From JAYVJH01 sp043777595 (GTDB lineage: Bacteria > Bacteroidota > Bacteroidia > Cytophagales > Spirosomataceae), in NCBI GenBank assembly GCA_043777595.1, contig JAYWHT010000101.1:1-64000 (forward strand): a stretch of 64,000 nucleotides of DNA, given 5' to 3'. The position numbers and the translations under genes were made by a program. The notes beneath the pieces were generated by a model. That model was not told the origin of the DNA and ran no database searches. It worked only from the letters and a program-made list of their open reading frames with translations. Shown here piece after piece: positions 7,975 through 15,719 of this stretch. The first letter of the stretch is position 1, and every line of letters begins with the position of its first letter.

Positions 7975-10632
7975 TTATTTGTCAGTAACTCGTACCGAAA
8001 TTCTACGGTTTTTGGCTTTACCTGCTTCGGTAGTATTGTCGGCTATTGAATATTGGTCACCATAGCCTTCGGCATCTAAACGGTCGTCGGCTACGCCCAA
8101 TTTAACTAATTCGGCTTCAACCATTTTGGCACGGTCGGCAGAGAGTTTGAGGTTGGCATCGGCTTTCCCAGTGTTGTCAGTATAGCCACCAATTTTGAGT
8201 TTGGTGGTTGGAAATGCCTTTAAAATCTGTGCAATATTACCTAATTGTTCGGCTGACTCTGGTTTTAGGGTCGATTTGCCAGTTTCAAAAGTCAGACGGT
8301 CGAAGTCAAACCAAGTAGTTTTATCAACGGCTTTGGCCGACTGAATAAACTCCAATAGTCCGATTTCGATGGGGCTTTCGCTGCCACCGATGTTGAGTTT
8401 CAGGCCAGCGGTTTCTATTGTGCCGCCTTTTTCGTCTTTCATTACTTTTATTTCTACTTTCTTCTCAACCATGGTAGCGTGGTTATGGTCTTCGGTTATA
8501 GTTGCCTCATCGGCACCAATTCCAATAATATAAGGTGCAATAACCAACGATACGATTGACATTAATTTAATCAAAATATTCATTGACGGCCCAGATGTGT
8601 CTTTGAACGGGTCGCCGACTGTATCGCCTGTTACTGAGGCTTTGTGTGGTTCAGATTTTTTGTAATAAGTCTGTCCGTCAATAACTACACCTTTTTCAAA
8701 CGATTTTTTGGCATTGTCCCAAGCACCACCAGCGTTAGACTGGAACATACCCATCAAAACACCCGATACTGTTACACCAGCCAAAAGCCCACCCAATACC
8801 TCGGGTCCCATCGTAAAACCAACTATTACTGGCGTAATAAGCGCAATAGCACCTGGCAATATCATTTGTTTGATAGAGGCTTCGGTCGAGATGGCCACGC
8901 ATTTGTCGTATTCGGGTTGGGCTTTGTATTCCATTATGCCCGGAATCTCACGAAACTGGCGGCGCACTTCGTTTACCATTTCCATAGCTGCCGAGCCAAC
9001 TGCCGATATACACAAGGCTGAGAATATAAACGGAATCATACCGCCCACAAACAAGCCAGCCAAAACGGGGGCTTTATAAATATCAATATGCGAAATACCT
9101 GCAATACCCACAAAAGCGGCAAACAGTGCCAACGATGTTAGGGCTGCTGAAGCAATGGCGAAGCCTTTGCCAGTTGCGGCTGTTGTGTTACCAACGGCAT
9201 CAAGATTGTCGGTACGCTCACGTACTTCGGCTGGGAGTTGGCTCATTTCGGCTATTCCACCAGCGTTGTCGGCTATTGGCCCAAAGGCATCAATCGCCAA
9301 CTGCATGGCTGTTGTGGCCATCATACCAGCGGCAGCAATAGACACACCGTACAAGCCTGCAAACTTATAAGAAAAAATAATACCAGCGGCCAGTACCAAA
9401 GTAGGCAAAACGGTAGATTCCATACCAACTGCCAGACCACCGATGATATTGGTAGCATGGCCAGTACCAGACTTCTCAATAATTGACAACACAGGGCGTT
9501 TGCCCATGGCTGTGTAATATTCGGTAATCATAGACATCAACGCACCTACTACCAAACCTACCACGATGGCATAAAACACACCATTACGAGTAAACTCAAA
9601 ACCACGTAAGTTGAGATTTTCTGGTAAAATATATTGAACTAAAAAATAACAAGAAACAAAGGTAATACCTACCGAAGCCCAGTTGCCAAGGTTTAGAGCG
9701 GCTTGTACTGACGAAGTCTCGTTTTTGATTCTGACAAAAAACGTACTCACAATCGAAGCCAGCAAACCTACACCTGCAATGAGCATAGGCAATAACACTG
9801 GCGAATAACCGCCAAAGTTGTCTGTTACGCTAATTTCTTGACCTAATACCATTGTGGCCAAAATCGTGGCTACATACGAACCAAACAAGTCAGCACCCAT
9901 ACCTGCTACATCTCCTACGTTGTCGCCTACGTTGTCGGCGATGGTGGCGGGGTTGCGTACATCGTCTTCGGGGATTCCAGCCTCAACCTTGCCTACCAAG
10001 TCAGCACCTACGTCGGCGGCTTTGGTATAAATACCGCCACCCACACGAGCAAACAAAGCAATAGACTCTGCACCGAGCGAGAAACCAGCCAATACTTCGA
10101 TGGCTTTACGCATTTCGACAGAGTTGAGCGGTAAGCCTGGTGCAAAATAATTATAGAATAGTATAAACAAGCCTCCTAAGCCCAAAATAGCCAAGCCAGC
10201 CACACCCATGCCCATAACTGAACCGCCCGTAAAAGATACGTTGAGTGCCTTAGCCAATGAAGTACGGGCAGCCTGTGCAGTACGAACGTTGGCTTTGGTG
10301 GCTACCTTCATACCTATATAACCAGCGAGTGCAGAGAAGAACGCACCAATCAAGAATGCAACTGCAATAAGTGGAGATGAATGAATGGGGTGTTCGGGCG
10401 TGCCTTCGTTTGAGCCAAGCCAGTAGAGCAATATGGCCGTCGGAAAAGCAAACATGGCTAATACTTTCCATTCGGCTTTCAAGAAAGCGATAGCACCGTC
10501 AGCAATATAGCCAGAGAGGCGGGTCATGTTTTCGTCGCCAGTTTCTTGCTTCGATACCCAGTTAAATTTCCAAAAGGTGTAGGCAAGGCCCACAAGACCC
10601 ATGAGTGGTACTAAATAGACAATTTGATTCAT
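7975..10632 (-). CDS. hppA: Membrane-bound (Na+/H+-translocating) pyrophosphatase with C-terminal OmpA-like domain
   Basis: An 885-residue protein, over 100 residues longer than typical. The main part is a classical multi-helix membrane PPase with pyrophosphate-binding [18 protein letters not shown] and the [20 protein letters not shown] block (about 205-250). The signature [10 protein letters not shown] (about 480-490) has Ala and Gly at the two positions that are Lys and Thr in K+-independent enzymes, so this should be K+-dependent. Whether it pumps Na+ or H+ is not decided here. After the last membrane helix the chain continues into an OmpA/MotB-type domain (about 770-885) with [26 protein letters not shown] and NRRISV, which normally binds peptidoglycan. 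Family topology puts the C-terminus in the periplasm, which fits. A strong promoter precedes it. Confidence 0.95.
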   Translation of the reverse strand: MNQIVYLVPLMGLVGLAYTFWKFNWVSKQETGDENMTRLSGYIADGAIAFLKAEWKVLAMFAFPTAILLYWLGSNEGTPEHPIHSSPLIAVAFLIGAFFSALAGYIGMKVATKANVRTAQAARTSLAKALNVSFTGGSVMGMGVAGLAILGLGGLFILFYNYFAPGLPLNSVEMRKAIEVLAGFSLGAESIALFARVGGGIYTKAADVGADLVGKVEAGIPEDDVRNPATIADNVGDNVGDVAGMGADLFGSYVATILATMVLGQEISVTDNFGGYSPVLLPMLIAGVGLLASIVSTFFVRIKNETSSVQAALNLGNWASVGITFVSCYFLVQYILPENLNLRGFEFTRNGVFYAIVVGLVVGALMSMITEYYTAMGKRPVLSIIEKSGTGHATNIIGGLAVGMESTVLPTLVLAAGIIFSYKFAGLYGVSIAAAGMMATTAMQLAIDAFGPIADNAGGIAEMSQLPAEVRERTDNLDAVGNTTAATGKGFAIASAALTSLALFAAFVGIAGISHIDIYKAPVLAGLFVGGMIPFIFSALCISAVGSAAMEMVNEVRRQFREIPGIMEYKAQPEYDKCVAISTEASIKQMILPGAIALITPVIVGFTMGPEVLGGLLAGVTVSGVLMGMFQSNAGGAWDNAKKSFEKGVVIDGQTYYKKSEPHKASVTGDTVGDPFKDTSGPSMNILIKLMSIVSLVIAPYIIGIGADEATITEDHNHATMVEKKVEIKVMKDEKGGTIETAGLKLNIGGSESPIEIGLLEFIQSAKAVDKTTWFDFDRLTFETGKSTLKPESAEQLGNIAQILKAFPTTKLKIGGYTDNTGKADANLKLSADRAKMVEAELVKLGVADDRLDAEGYGDQYSIADNTTEAGKAKNRRISVRVTDK

Positions 10633-10673
10633 CTGTCGTTGGTATTGGTTAGTTTAATTTCTAAAAATTCGTG

Positions 10674-10703
10674 CAAATATACTACTTCATAGCTGATTTG
10701 CAA
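10674..10703 (-). promoter_or_regulatory. Bacteroidota-type promoter for hppA
   Basis: On the minus strand TTG (10703-10701), exactly 19 nt, then TATATTTG (10681-10674). This fits TTG-N19-TAnnTTTG. The hppA start codon is 42 nt downstream. Confidence 0.75.
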
Positions 10704-10753
10704 TTTCAAATTTGTTAGTTTTGTATCTTGATAGCTACTTTTTGTAAAAATAC

Positions 10754-12478
10754 ATGGTTAAAAATAATATCTTACTTGGTTTAGTTTTGGTTGTTGCCTT
10801 GTTTGTGCGGCTTGTTAATATTGACGAACACGGCATTGGTGGAGACGAAAAAACATCACTCACAGTTAGCCAATTTATTGCCTTTGAGGGTTCAAATCAG
10901 TTCGATGTTTTTCATAAAGCAACAAGTCCTTATTTTACCCCGACCGAATTTTGGAAACACAAAAATAAAGCCGATTTCTATGAAACTATTGCACGAATGG
11001 ACAACGGTAGCTCGGCATTATACGCATTATCGCTACATTATTGGACATCAATCTTTGGACTAAGTGATGGTACACTTCGGGGGCTGTCGGTATTGTTTAG
11101 TATCTTATTGGTATTATTACTGTATAGTTTCGTAAAAGAATATTTTGGCTCTATCAATTTGGCTTTGCTCGCTGCCTTTTTGGCTGCCATTGAGCCGCTC
11201 TATGTCGGTTGGTCGCAAGTTGTGCGTACTTATTCAATGACTTATTTTTTTTGTTTATTGTCTTCCTATCTATTTTTTAAAATCATATACTCAAAATCAA
11301 AAATTATTTCGCCATGGTTGTACTTAGCTTATGGTTTGAGTGTTTTTGCTGGTTTAATGTGCCATTATGCGGTGTTCACTTTGTTTATATTACACGGCTT
11401 ACTCACGCTTTTATTTGTCCGAAATATTAAAACTTACGTTGGTCTTGTTGCAGCTATGCTTATTCCAGCTCTTGGTATGTACTGGTGGTTGTGGCACGCT
11501 GGCGGGCAGGCAGCGTTCAAGTTTATGGCCGACAGTGCAAAGGTATATAATGCAATGGCAATCAAAGACCCCCAAATTGGCTATCTTGCACCAACGACTT
11601 TCAAATCTGTGCTTATTCAGTTGTTACCTGTGCTTTCAAATCAATATTTACTAACCAATGGTCTTTTTGATGTATTACAGGGCAATAAAAATACGGTTAT
11701 TTCAATATTAACCGCCTTTGTATGCACCAGTTTTTATTGGTTCTTGAAAAATGAAGCAGTCAAAAAATATATTATTATTTTTGGGTTGTTGTTGTCGTTT
11801 GTACTGTATTCTACTTCAAGATTTCAATTTATCTCTCTTACAGCAGGCTTATTGTTTTTGATGCTGGTTATTAAAGATACAATCGAACAAAAATCAGAAA
11901 CGAGGAATGTGTATTTGTCCGTCTGGATTCTGGCCATTTTTCCAGTATTGTTTCTAATATTGTTTGCCATTCAAGACCAAAATACGTTTAGAATACAACA
12001 AAAATACGCAGGTTATGGTATGGCGTTTATGCTTATATTAGTGGCTCTATCGCTCAAAAAACTATGGACGATGCAAAACTGGATTAAGTATGTTGGGGTT
12101 GTGTTATTAGCTATTCAGGCCGTGTTTTTGTGTCAAACTATCAATAATATCTGGAACGACGTAGCCCCTCGTTATTTGTCGTATAGTATTCCAAGAGCCA
12201 AGAATCCGTATCAAATGGTGGCGGCTACAATTATAAAAAAATACAGCGAAGGCGATACTGTCATATACCCGTCCGATTTTGGTAAAGACATCGAATATAG
12301 CGTAGATCCGCCAGTCTATTCAATCAAAGATGCTCAGTTGGTCAATTTTTATTTACCCAAAAACGCCACTTACATTCAGCGTATCGACCGTAACGAACGC
12401 AACAAAGTGATACTCAAAAAAGCAAATGGTTACCGTTTGATAATTTTTGATTTTAAAGGGCAAAAATATAGGTACTAA
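10754..12478 (+). CDS. GT39-family (PMT-like) membrane glycosyltransferase
   Basis: A 574-residue polytopic membrane protein. The first membrane helix is followed by RLVNIDEHGIGGDEKTS, whose acidic pair matches the catalytic Asp/Glu loop of GT-C enzymes, and VGWSQVVRTYSMTYFFCLL corresponds to the second conserved loop of the dolichyl-phosphate-mannosyltransferase/ArnT-like family. About ten further hydrophobic segments follow, then a C-terminal extracytoplasmic region of about 110 residues. It probably moves a sugar from a polyprenyl-phosphate donor to a glycan or protein in the periplasm. The carbamoyltransferase/SxtJ genes follow on the same strand but have their own promoter. Acceptor and donor cannot be told from sequence. 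Confidence 0.8.
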   Translation: MVKNNILLGLVLVVALFVRLVNIDEHGIGGDEKTSLTVSQFIAFEGSNQFDVFHKATSPYFTPTEFWKHKNKADFYETIARMDNGSSALYALSLHYWTSIFGLSDGTLRGLSVLFSILLVLLLYSFVKEYFGSINLALLAAFLAAIEPLYVGWSQVVRTYSMTYFFCLLSSYLFFKIIYSKSKIISPWLYLAYGLSVFAGLMCHYAVFTLFILHGLLTLLFVRNIKTYVGLVAAMLIPALGMYWWLWHAGGQAAFKFMADSAKVYNAMAIKDPQIGYLAPTTFKSVLIQLLPVLSNQYLLTNGLFDVLQGNKNTVISILTAFVCTSFYWFLKNEAVKKYIIIFGLLLSFVLYSTSRFQFISLTAGLLFLMLVIKDTIEQKSETRNVYLSVWILAIFPVLFLILFAIQDQNTFRIQQKYAGYGMAFMLILVALSLKKLWTMQNWIKYVGVVLLAIQAVFLCQTINNIWNDVAPRYLSYSIPRAKNPYQMVAATIIKKYSEGDTVIYPSDFGKDIEYSVDPPVYSIKDAQLVNFYLPKNATYIQRIDRNERNKVILKKANGYRLIIFDFKGQKYRY

Positions 12479-12492
12479 AAAGCGACAAACGT

Positions 12493-12522
12493 TTGTATTA
12501 CAGAGAATTGTAATTATTTTTG
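12493..12522 (+). promoter_or_regulatory. Bacteroidota-type promoter for the carbamoyltransferase operon
   Basis: TTG (12493-12495), 19 nt, then TATTTTTG (12515-12522), with the start codon 27 nt further on. Matches TTG-N19-TAnnTTTG. Confidence 0.7.
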
Positions 12523-12548
12523 TGTTGCAAGATAAACAATAGTTCCTA

Positions 12549-14411
12549 ATGAAAATACTCGGAATTTCAGCCTTTTATCACGACTCAGCCGCTGCTCTAA
12601 TAGACAATGGCGAAATAATAGCCGCCGCACAAGAAGAACGGTTTACCCGAAAAAAACACGATTCTAATTTTCCTGCAAATGCCATCAAATATTGTCTTGA
12701 ATATAGTGGCGCAACCCTCAGTGAGTTAGATGCCATCGTGTTTTATGATAAGCCGCTTCTCAAATTTGAAAGACTACTCGAAACTTATTATGCTTTTGCG
12801 CCCAAGGGTGTCCGTTCTTTTATTACGGCAATGCCTGTTTGGATAAAAGAAAAAATGTTTCTGAAACGACTCATCAATGAAGAATTAGTAAAGATTGGCT
12901 ACAACAAAAAAAAGCCAGTTAAGCTACTTTTTCCAGAACATCATCTGTCGCATGCTGCCAGTGCTTTTTATCCTTCGCCTTACCAAAAAGCCGCCATTCT
13001 TACTGTTGATGGCGTAGGCGAATGGGCAACGGCATCTATCTGTTTGGGAGAAGGTAACAAGATTTCTATCTTGAAAGAACTACGTTTTCCACACTCACTG
13101 GGGCTTTTGTATTCTGCATTTACCTATTTTTTGGGCTTCAAAGTCAATTCGGGCGAATATAAACTCATGGGGCTTGCACCTTATGGAAACCCGACATCGC
13201 CCGATGTTGATAAATATTGCGAAATTATAAAAAAAGAATTGGTTGAAATAAACCAAGACGGCTCTATATGGCTCGACCAACAATATTTTGACTATGCCAC
13301 AGGTCTAAAAATGGTAAACGAAGCCAAATGGGAGGTATTACTGGGCATAAAAACCCGTAAGCCCGAAGACCCACTCGAAGCCCAACACTGTAATTTGGGG
13401 CTTGCCATTCAGCGAATAACAGAGGAAGTAATGGGGCTTATGGCCACAGAAGCCAAACGTTTGACGGGCGCAGACTATCTGTGTTTGGCGGGTGGAGTGG
13501 CTCTTAACTGCGTGTCGAATGGAAAATTACAAAAACTCGGGATTTTCAAAGATGTTTTTATACAACCTGCCGCTGGCGATGCTGGTGGAGCGTTGGGTGC
13601 TGCTCAGGCCGCCTACCATATTGCGTTCGACCAACCTCGTGTCATAAACTACGAGCGAGATGCCATGAAAGGCTCTTATTTAGGGCCGACTTTTTCTGAC
13701 TTGGACGTAGAGCTTATGGCCAAAAAATACAAAGCCACGTTTCAACGCTTCGACAATTTGGAAGACTTGACCCAAGCCACTGCCCAAATATTGGCCGACG
13801 GCAGCGTAGTAGGTTGGGTACAGGGGCGCATGGAGTTTGGCCCCAGGGCATTGGGCGCAAGAAGTATATTGGGCGATCCACGAAATGCAGAAATGCAAAA
13901 AAAATTAAACGTAAAAATTAAATACAGAGAGTCATTCAGGCCATTTGCTCCATCGGTATTGGCCGAAAAAGTAAACGACTATTTTGACTACAACGGTGTG
14001 TCCCCTTATATGTTGTTGGTTCACCCTGTCAAGGCATCTCGCCGACTGTCGTTACCTACCGACTTTGATAGCTACGACTTACGGGACAAACTCTATTATC
14101 AACGCTCAGACTTGCCCTCGATTACACACATAGACTTTTCGGCACGTATTCAGACTGTACACAAAGACACCAACCCAAGATACCACCAGTTAATCAGCGA
14201 TTTTGAGAAATTGACAGGTTACGGAGTCATCGTCAATACCAGTTTTAACGTCAGAGGCGAGCCAATAGTTAGCACTCCAAACGATGCGTACAGGTGTTTT
14301 ATGCGTACCGAAATGGACTATTTGGTGGTAGGCAATTTTTTGTTCGACAAACGCAATCAACCGCAGTGGCAAGATACTGACAACTGGAAAGAAGAGTTTA
14401 CGTTGGACTAA
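12549..14411 (+). CDS. Carbamoyltransferase, NodU/CmcH family
   Basis: 620 residues, normal family length. The N-terminus MKILGISAFYHDSAAALI and EERFTRKKHD are the hallmark of NodU/CmcH/TobZ enzymes. HHLSHAASAFYPSP holds the metal-binding His residues of the Kae1-like domain, VDGVGEWATASI and SGEYKLMGLAPYGNP follow. The C-terminal domain has GRMEFGPRALGARSILGDPR, FRPFAPSVL and NTSFNVRGEPIV. The enzyme moves a carbamoyl group from carbamoyl phosphate, via a carbamoyl-adenylate, to a hydroxyl of a sugar or natural product. It is followed by DUF5989 and SxtJ genes, an arrangement I know from cell-surface and secondary-metabolite loci, so carbamoylation of a glycoconjugate is the likely role. Confidence 0.95.
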   Translation: MKILGISAFYHDSAAALIDNGEIIAAAQEERFTRKKHDSNFPANAIKYCLEYSGATLSELDAIVFYDKPLLKFERLLETYYAFAPKGVRSFITAMPVWIKEKMFLKRLINEELVKIGYNKKKPVKLLFPEHHLSHAASAFYPSPYQKAAILTVDGVGEWATASICLGEGNKISILKELRFPHSLGLLYSAFTYFLGFKVNSGEYKLMGLAPYGNPTSPDVDKYCEIIKKELVEINQDGSIWLDQQYFDYATGLKMVNEAKWEVLLGIKTRKPEDPLEAQHCNLGLAIQRITEEVMGLMATEAKRLTGADYLCLAGGVALNCVSNGKLQKLGIFKDVFIQPAAGDAGGALGAAQAAYHIAFDQPRVINYERDAMKGSYLGPTFSDLDVELMAKKYKATFQRFDNLEDLTQATAQILADGSVVGWVQGRMEFGPRALGARSILGDPRNAEMQKKLNVKIKYRESFRPFAPSVLAEKVNDYFDYNGVSPYMLLVHPVKASRRLSLPTDFDSYDLRDKLYYQRSDLPSITHIDFSARIQTVHKDTNPRYHQLISDFEKLTGYGVIVNTSFNVRGEPIVSTPNDAYRCFMRTEMDYLVVGNFLFDKRNQPQWQDTDNWKEEFTLD

Positions 14412-14472
14412 GTAAAGTTTTGTGATTTATTTACATATAAATTAATCTCTCTCAATAATTAAAAACATAGCT

Positions 14473-14622
14473 ATGGAATTTTTAAAAGATTTAATCGCCT
14501 TTATGGGTGAGCGTAAAAAATGGTGGCTGGCCCCCGTGATTATTTTATTATTGCTAATTGGCCTCATTATCGTTGTTGGTGGTGGTTCGGCAGTTGCTCC
14601 TTTTATTTATACTTTATTCTAA
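14473..14622 (+). CDS. DUF5989 family small membrane protein (49 aa)
   Basis: A short gene lying between the carbamoyltransferase and the SxtJ gene. Product: 49 residues beginning MEFLKDLIAFMGERKKWW, then one strongly hydrophobic helix (LAPVIILLLLIGLIIVV), ending GSAVAPFIYTLF. This pattern, including the SAVAPFIYTLF tail, is that of DUF5989 proteins. These are found beside SxtJ and NodU-type carbamoyltransferases. It lies 61 bp after the carbamoyltransferase stop and 6 bp before the SxtJ start, so it is almost surely in the same operon. Molecular function is unknown; a membrane partner of SxtJ is a guess from linkage. Confidence 0.85.
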   Translation: MEFLKDLIAFMGERKKWWLAPVIILLLLIGLIIVVGGGSAVAPFIYTLF

Positions 14623-14628
14623 AATCAA

Positions 14629-14991
14629 ATGACCGAAGCTGAAAAAATCAAAGCCCAGTTGGTGATTGTAACTGGCTTGGTGGTGCTGTATTTTATTTTC
14701 AAATCACCGTATTTTTTGTATGTGGCCGCAGTTGTAGGTATTTTGTCTATTGCTTTTCCTGTTGTCGGCGATTTTATTGTCAAAATTTGGTATAAAATAG
14801 CCGAAGGCTTGGGCTGGGTAAACTCTCGGGTCATACTTTCGGTATTGTTTTTTGTCTTTTTATGGCCATTTGCTACGCTCTCAAAACTGACAAATAAAAA
14901 TCAGCTACAAACCAAAAAGCCCAATGGTAAAAGTGTTTTTTTTGAACGCAACTACACCTACACAAAAAAAGACCTCGAAAATATTTGGTAA
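14629..14991 (+). CDS. SxtJ-family membrane protein
   Basis: 120 residues with about three hydrophobic segments (LVIVTGLVVLYFIF, FLYVAAVVGILSIAF, VILSVLFFVFLWPFA) and the GLGWVNSRVILSVLFF segment typical of SxtJ proteins, which are named from the saxitoxin cluster. The charged tail includes FFERNYTYTKKDLENIW. The role of SxtJ is not established; the family usually sits beside carbamoyltransferases, as here, 6 bp after the DUF5989 gene. Confidence 0.82.
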   Translation: MTEAEKIKAQLVIVTGLVVLYFIFKSPYFLYVAAVVGILSIAFPVVGDFIVKIWYKIAEGLGWVNSRVILSVLFFVFLWPFATLSKLTNKNQLQTKKPNGKSVFFERNYTYTKKDLENIW

Positions 14992-15027
14992 GACAACTTT
15001 AAATATCACTTTCAGAAAGAACTACAC

Positions 15028-15035
15028 TATCTTTG
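15028..15035 (+). promoter_or_regulatory. Possible -7 element upstream of the 15057 gene
   Basis: TATCTTTG matches TAnnTTTG 21 nt before the start codon, but no TTG lies at the usual 19-20 nt upstream. Weak support only. Confidence 0.3.
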
Positions 15036-15056
15036 TTGTAAAAATAAAGTTGAAAG

Positions 15057-15707
15057 ATGGAAAAGAAAGCAGCACAACGGTTTTATCAGTTTCGAGGCGA
15101 TAAAATGATGAATACTTTTGGAATCATAAAACAGACTAAATGCTTGATTCTAACTGAATGGTTGTCGATAATAGCAAATTTAAGTGATATTGAAAATAGT
15201 ATTTTAGATAGAGCCCTAAGTAGATATGAGCGATTGAGCGATGCTTGGAATGAAGAAGAGTTGAAAATGCACTTCATCAGTTCTATCTTTGATGTAGCCG
15301 ACCCTAATGTTAAAAACGTTTGTAAAACTTATTTTGAACGACCGTTGGAAGGCGTGGTAGGAGATTATGAAATGCACGTCATTACTGACTGTATGATTGC
15401 ATCGTCTCGCTTAGGTGGCGACCCAGATAAACCCTATTTCTTTTTGCAAGAATTTAAGCAAGCGCAACGATTTGGTCGTACCGACCCACAGGGACAGATG
15501 CTGGCGGCTATGCTACTTTCGCAAGAACAAAATGCAGATGGTAAGCCTCTGTATGGTTGTTATGTTATCGAACGTAACTGGTTTTTTGCAGTTTTGACAG
15601 GACGAGATTATTGCGTTAGTAAACAATACAATTCAACTGATAAAAACGACTTAATCCAAATTGTATTTATACTCAAAAAACTCAAAGACCTAATCACCAA
15701 CAGATAA
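15057..15707 (+). CDS. Hypothetical protein, PD-(D/E)XK nuclease-like
   Basis: 216 residues, soluble, no signal peptide. The middle reads SRLGGDPDKPYFFLQEFKQAQ and then GQMLAAMLLSQEQNADGKPLYGCYVIERNWFFAVL. An acidic residue followed by a strand ending in E-x-K, then a Q-containing helix, is the layout of PD-(D/E)XK nuclease-fold proteins such as HSDR_N-like families. I have seen similar hypotheticals in Bacteroidota. The start could also be the ATGs at 15105 or 15108 (MMNTFGII); 15057 is kept because the frame is open and well spaced from the candidate -7 element. The fold is suggestive only; no activity should be assumed. It ends 12 bp before the PIG-L gene. Confidence 0.5.
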   Translation: MEKKAAQRFYQFRGDKMMNTFGIIKQTKCLILTEWLSIIANLSDIENSILDRALSRYERLSDAWNEEELKMHFISSIFDVADPNVKNVCKTYFERPLEGVVGDYEMHVITDCMIASSRLGGDPDKPYFFLQEFKQAQRFGRTDPQGQMLAAMLLSQEQNADGKPLYGCYVIERNWFFAVLTGRDYCVSKQYNSTDKNDLIQIVFILKKLKDLITNR

Positions 15708-15719
15708 CCAAAACCTACA

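Noticed and set aside
8644..9486. Several open frames on the plus strand within hppA
   Set aside because: Antisense of a highly conserved membrane pyrophosphatase; low-complexity translations rich in Thr, Pro and His.
10716..10723. TAGTTTTG upstream of the GT39 gene as a promoter
   Set aside because: The nearest TTG is only 15 nt upstream, and the site overlaps the divergent hppA promoter region; not convincing.
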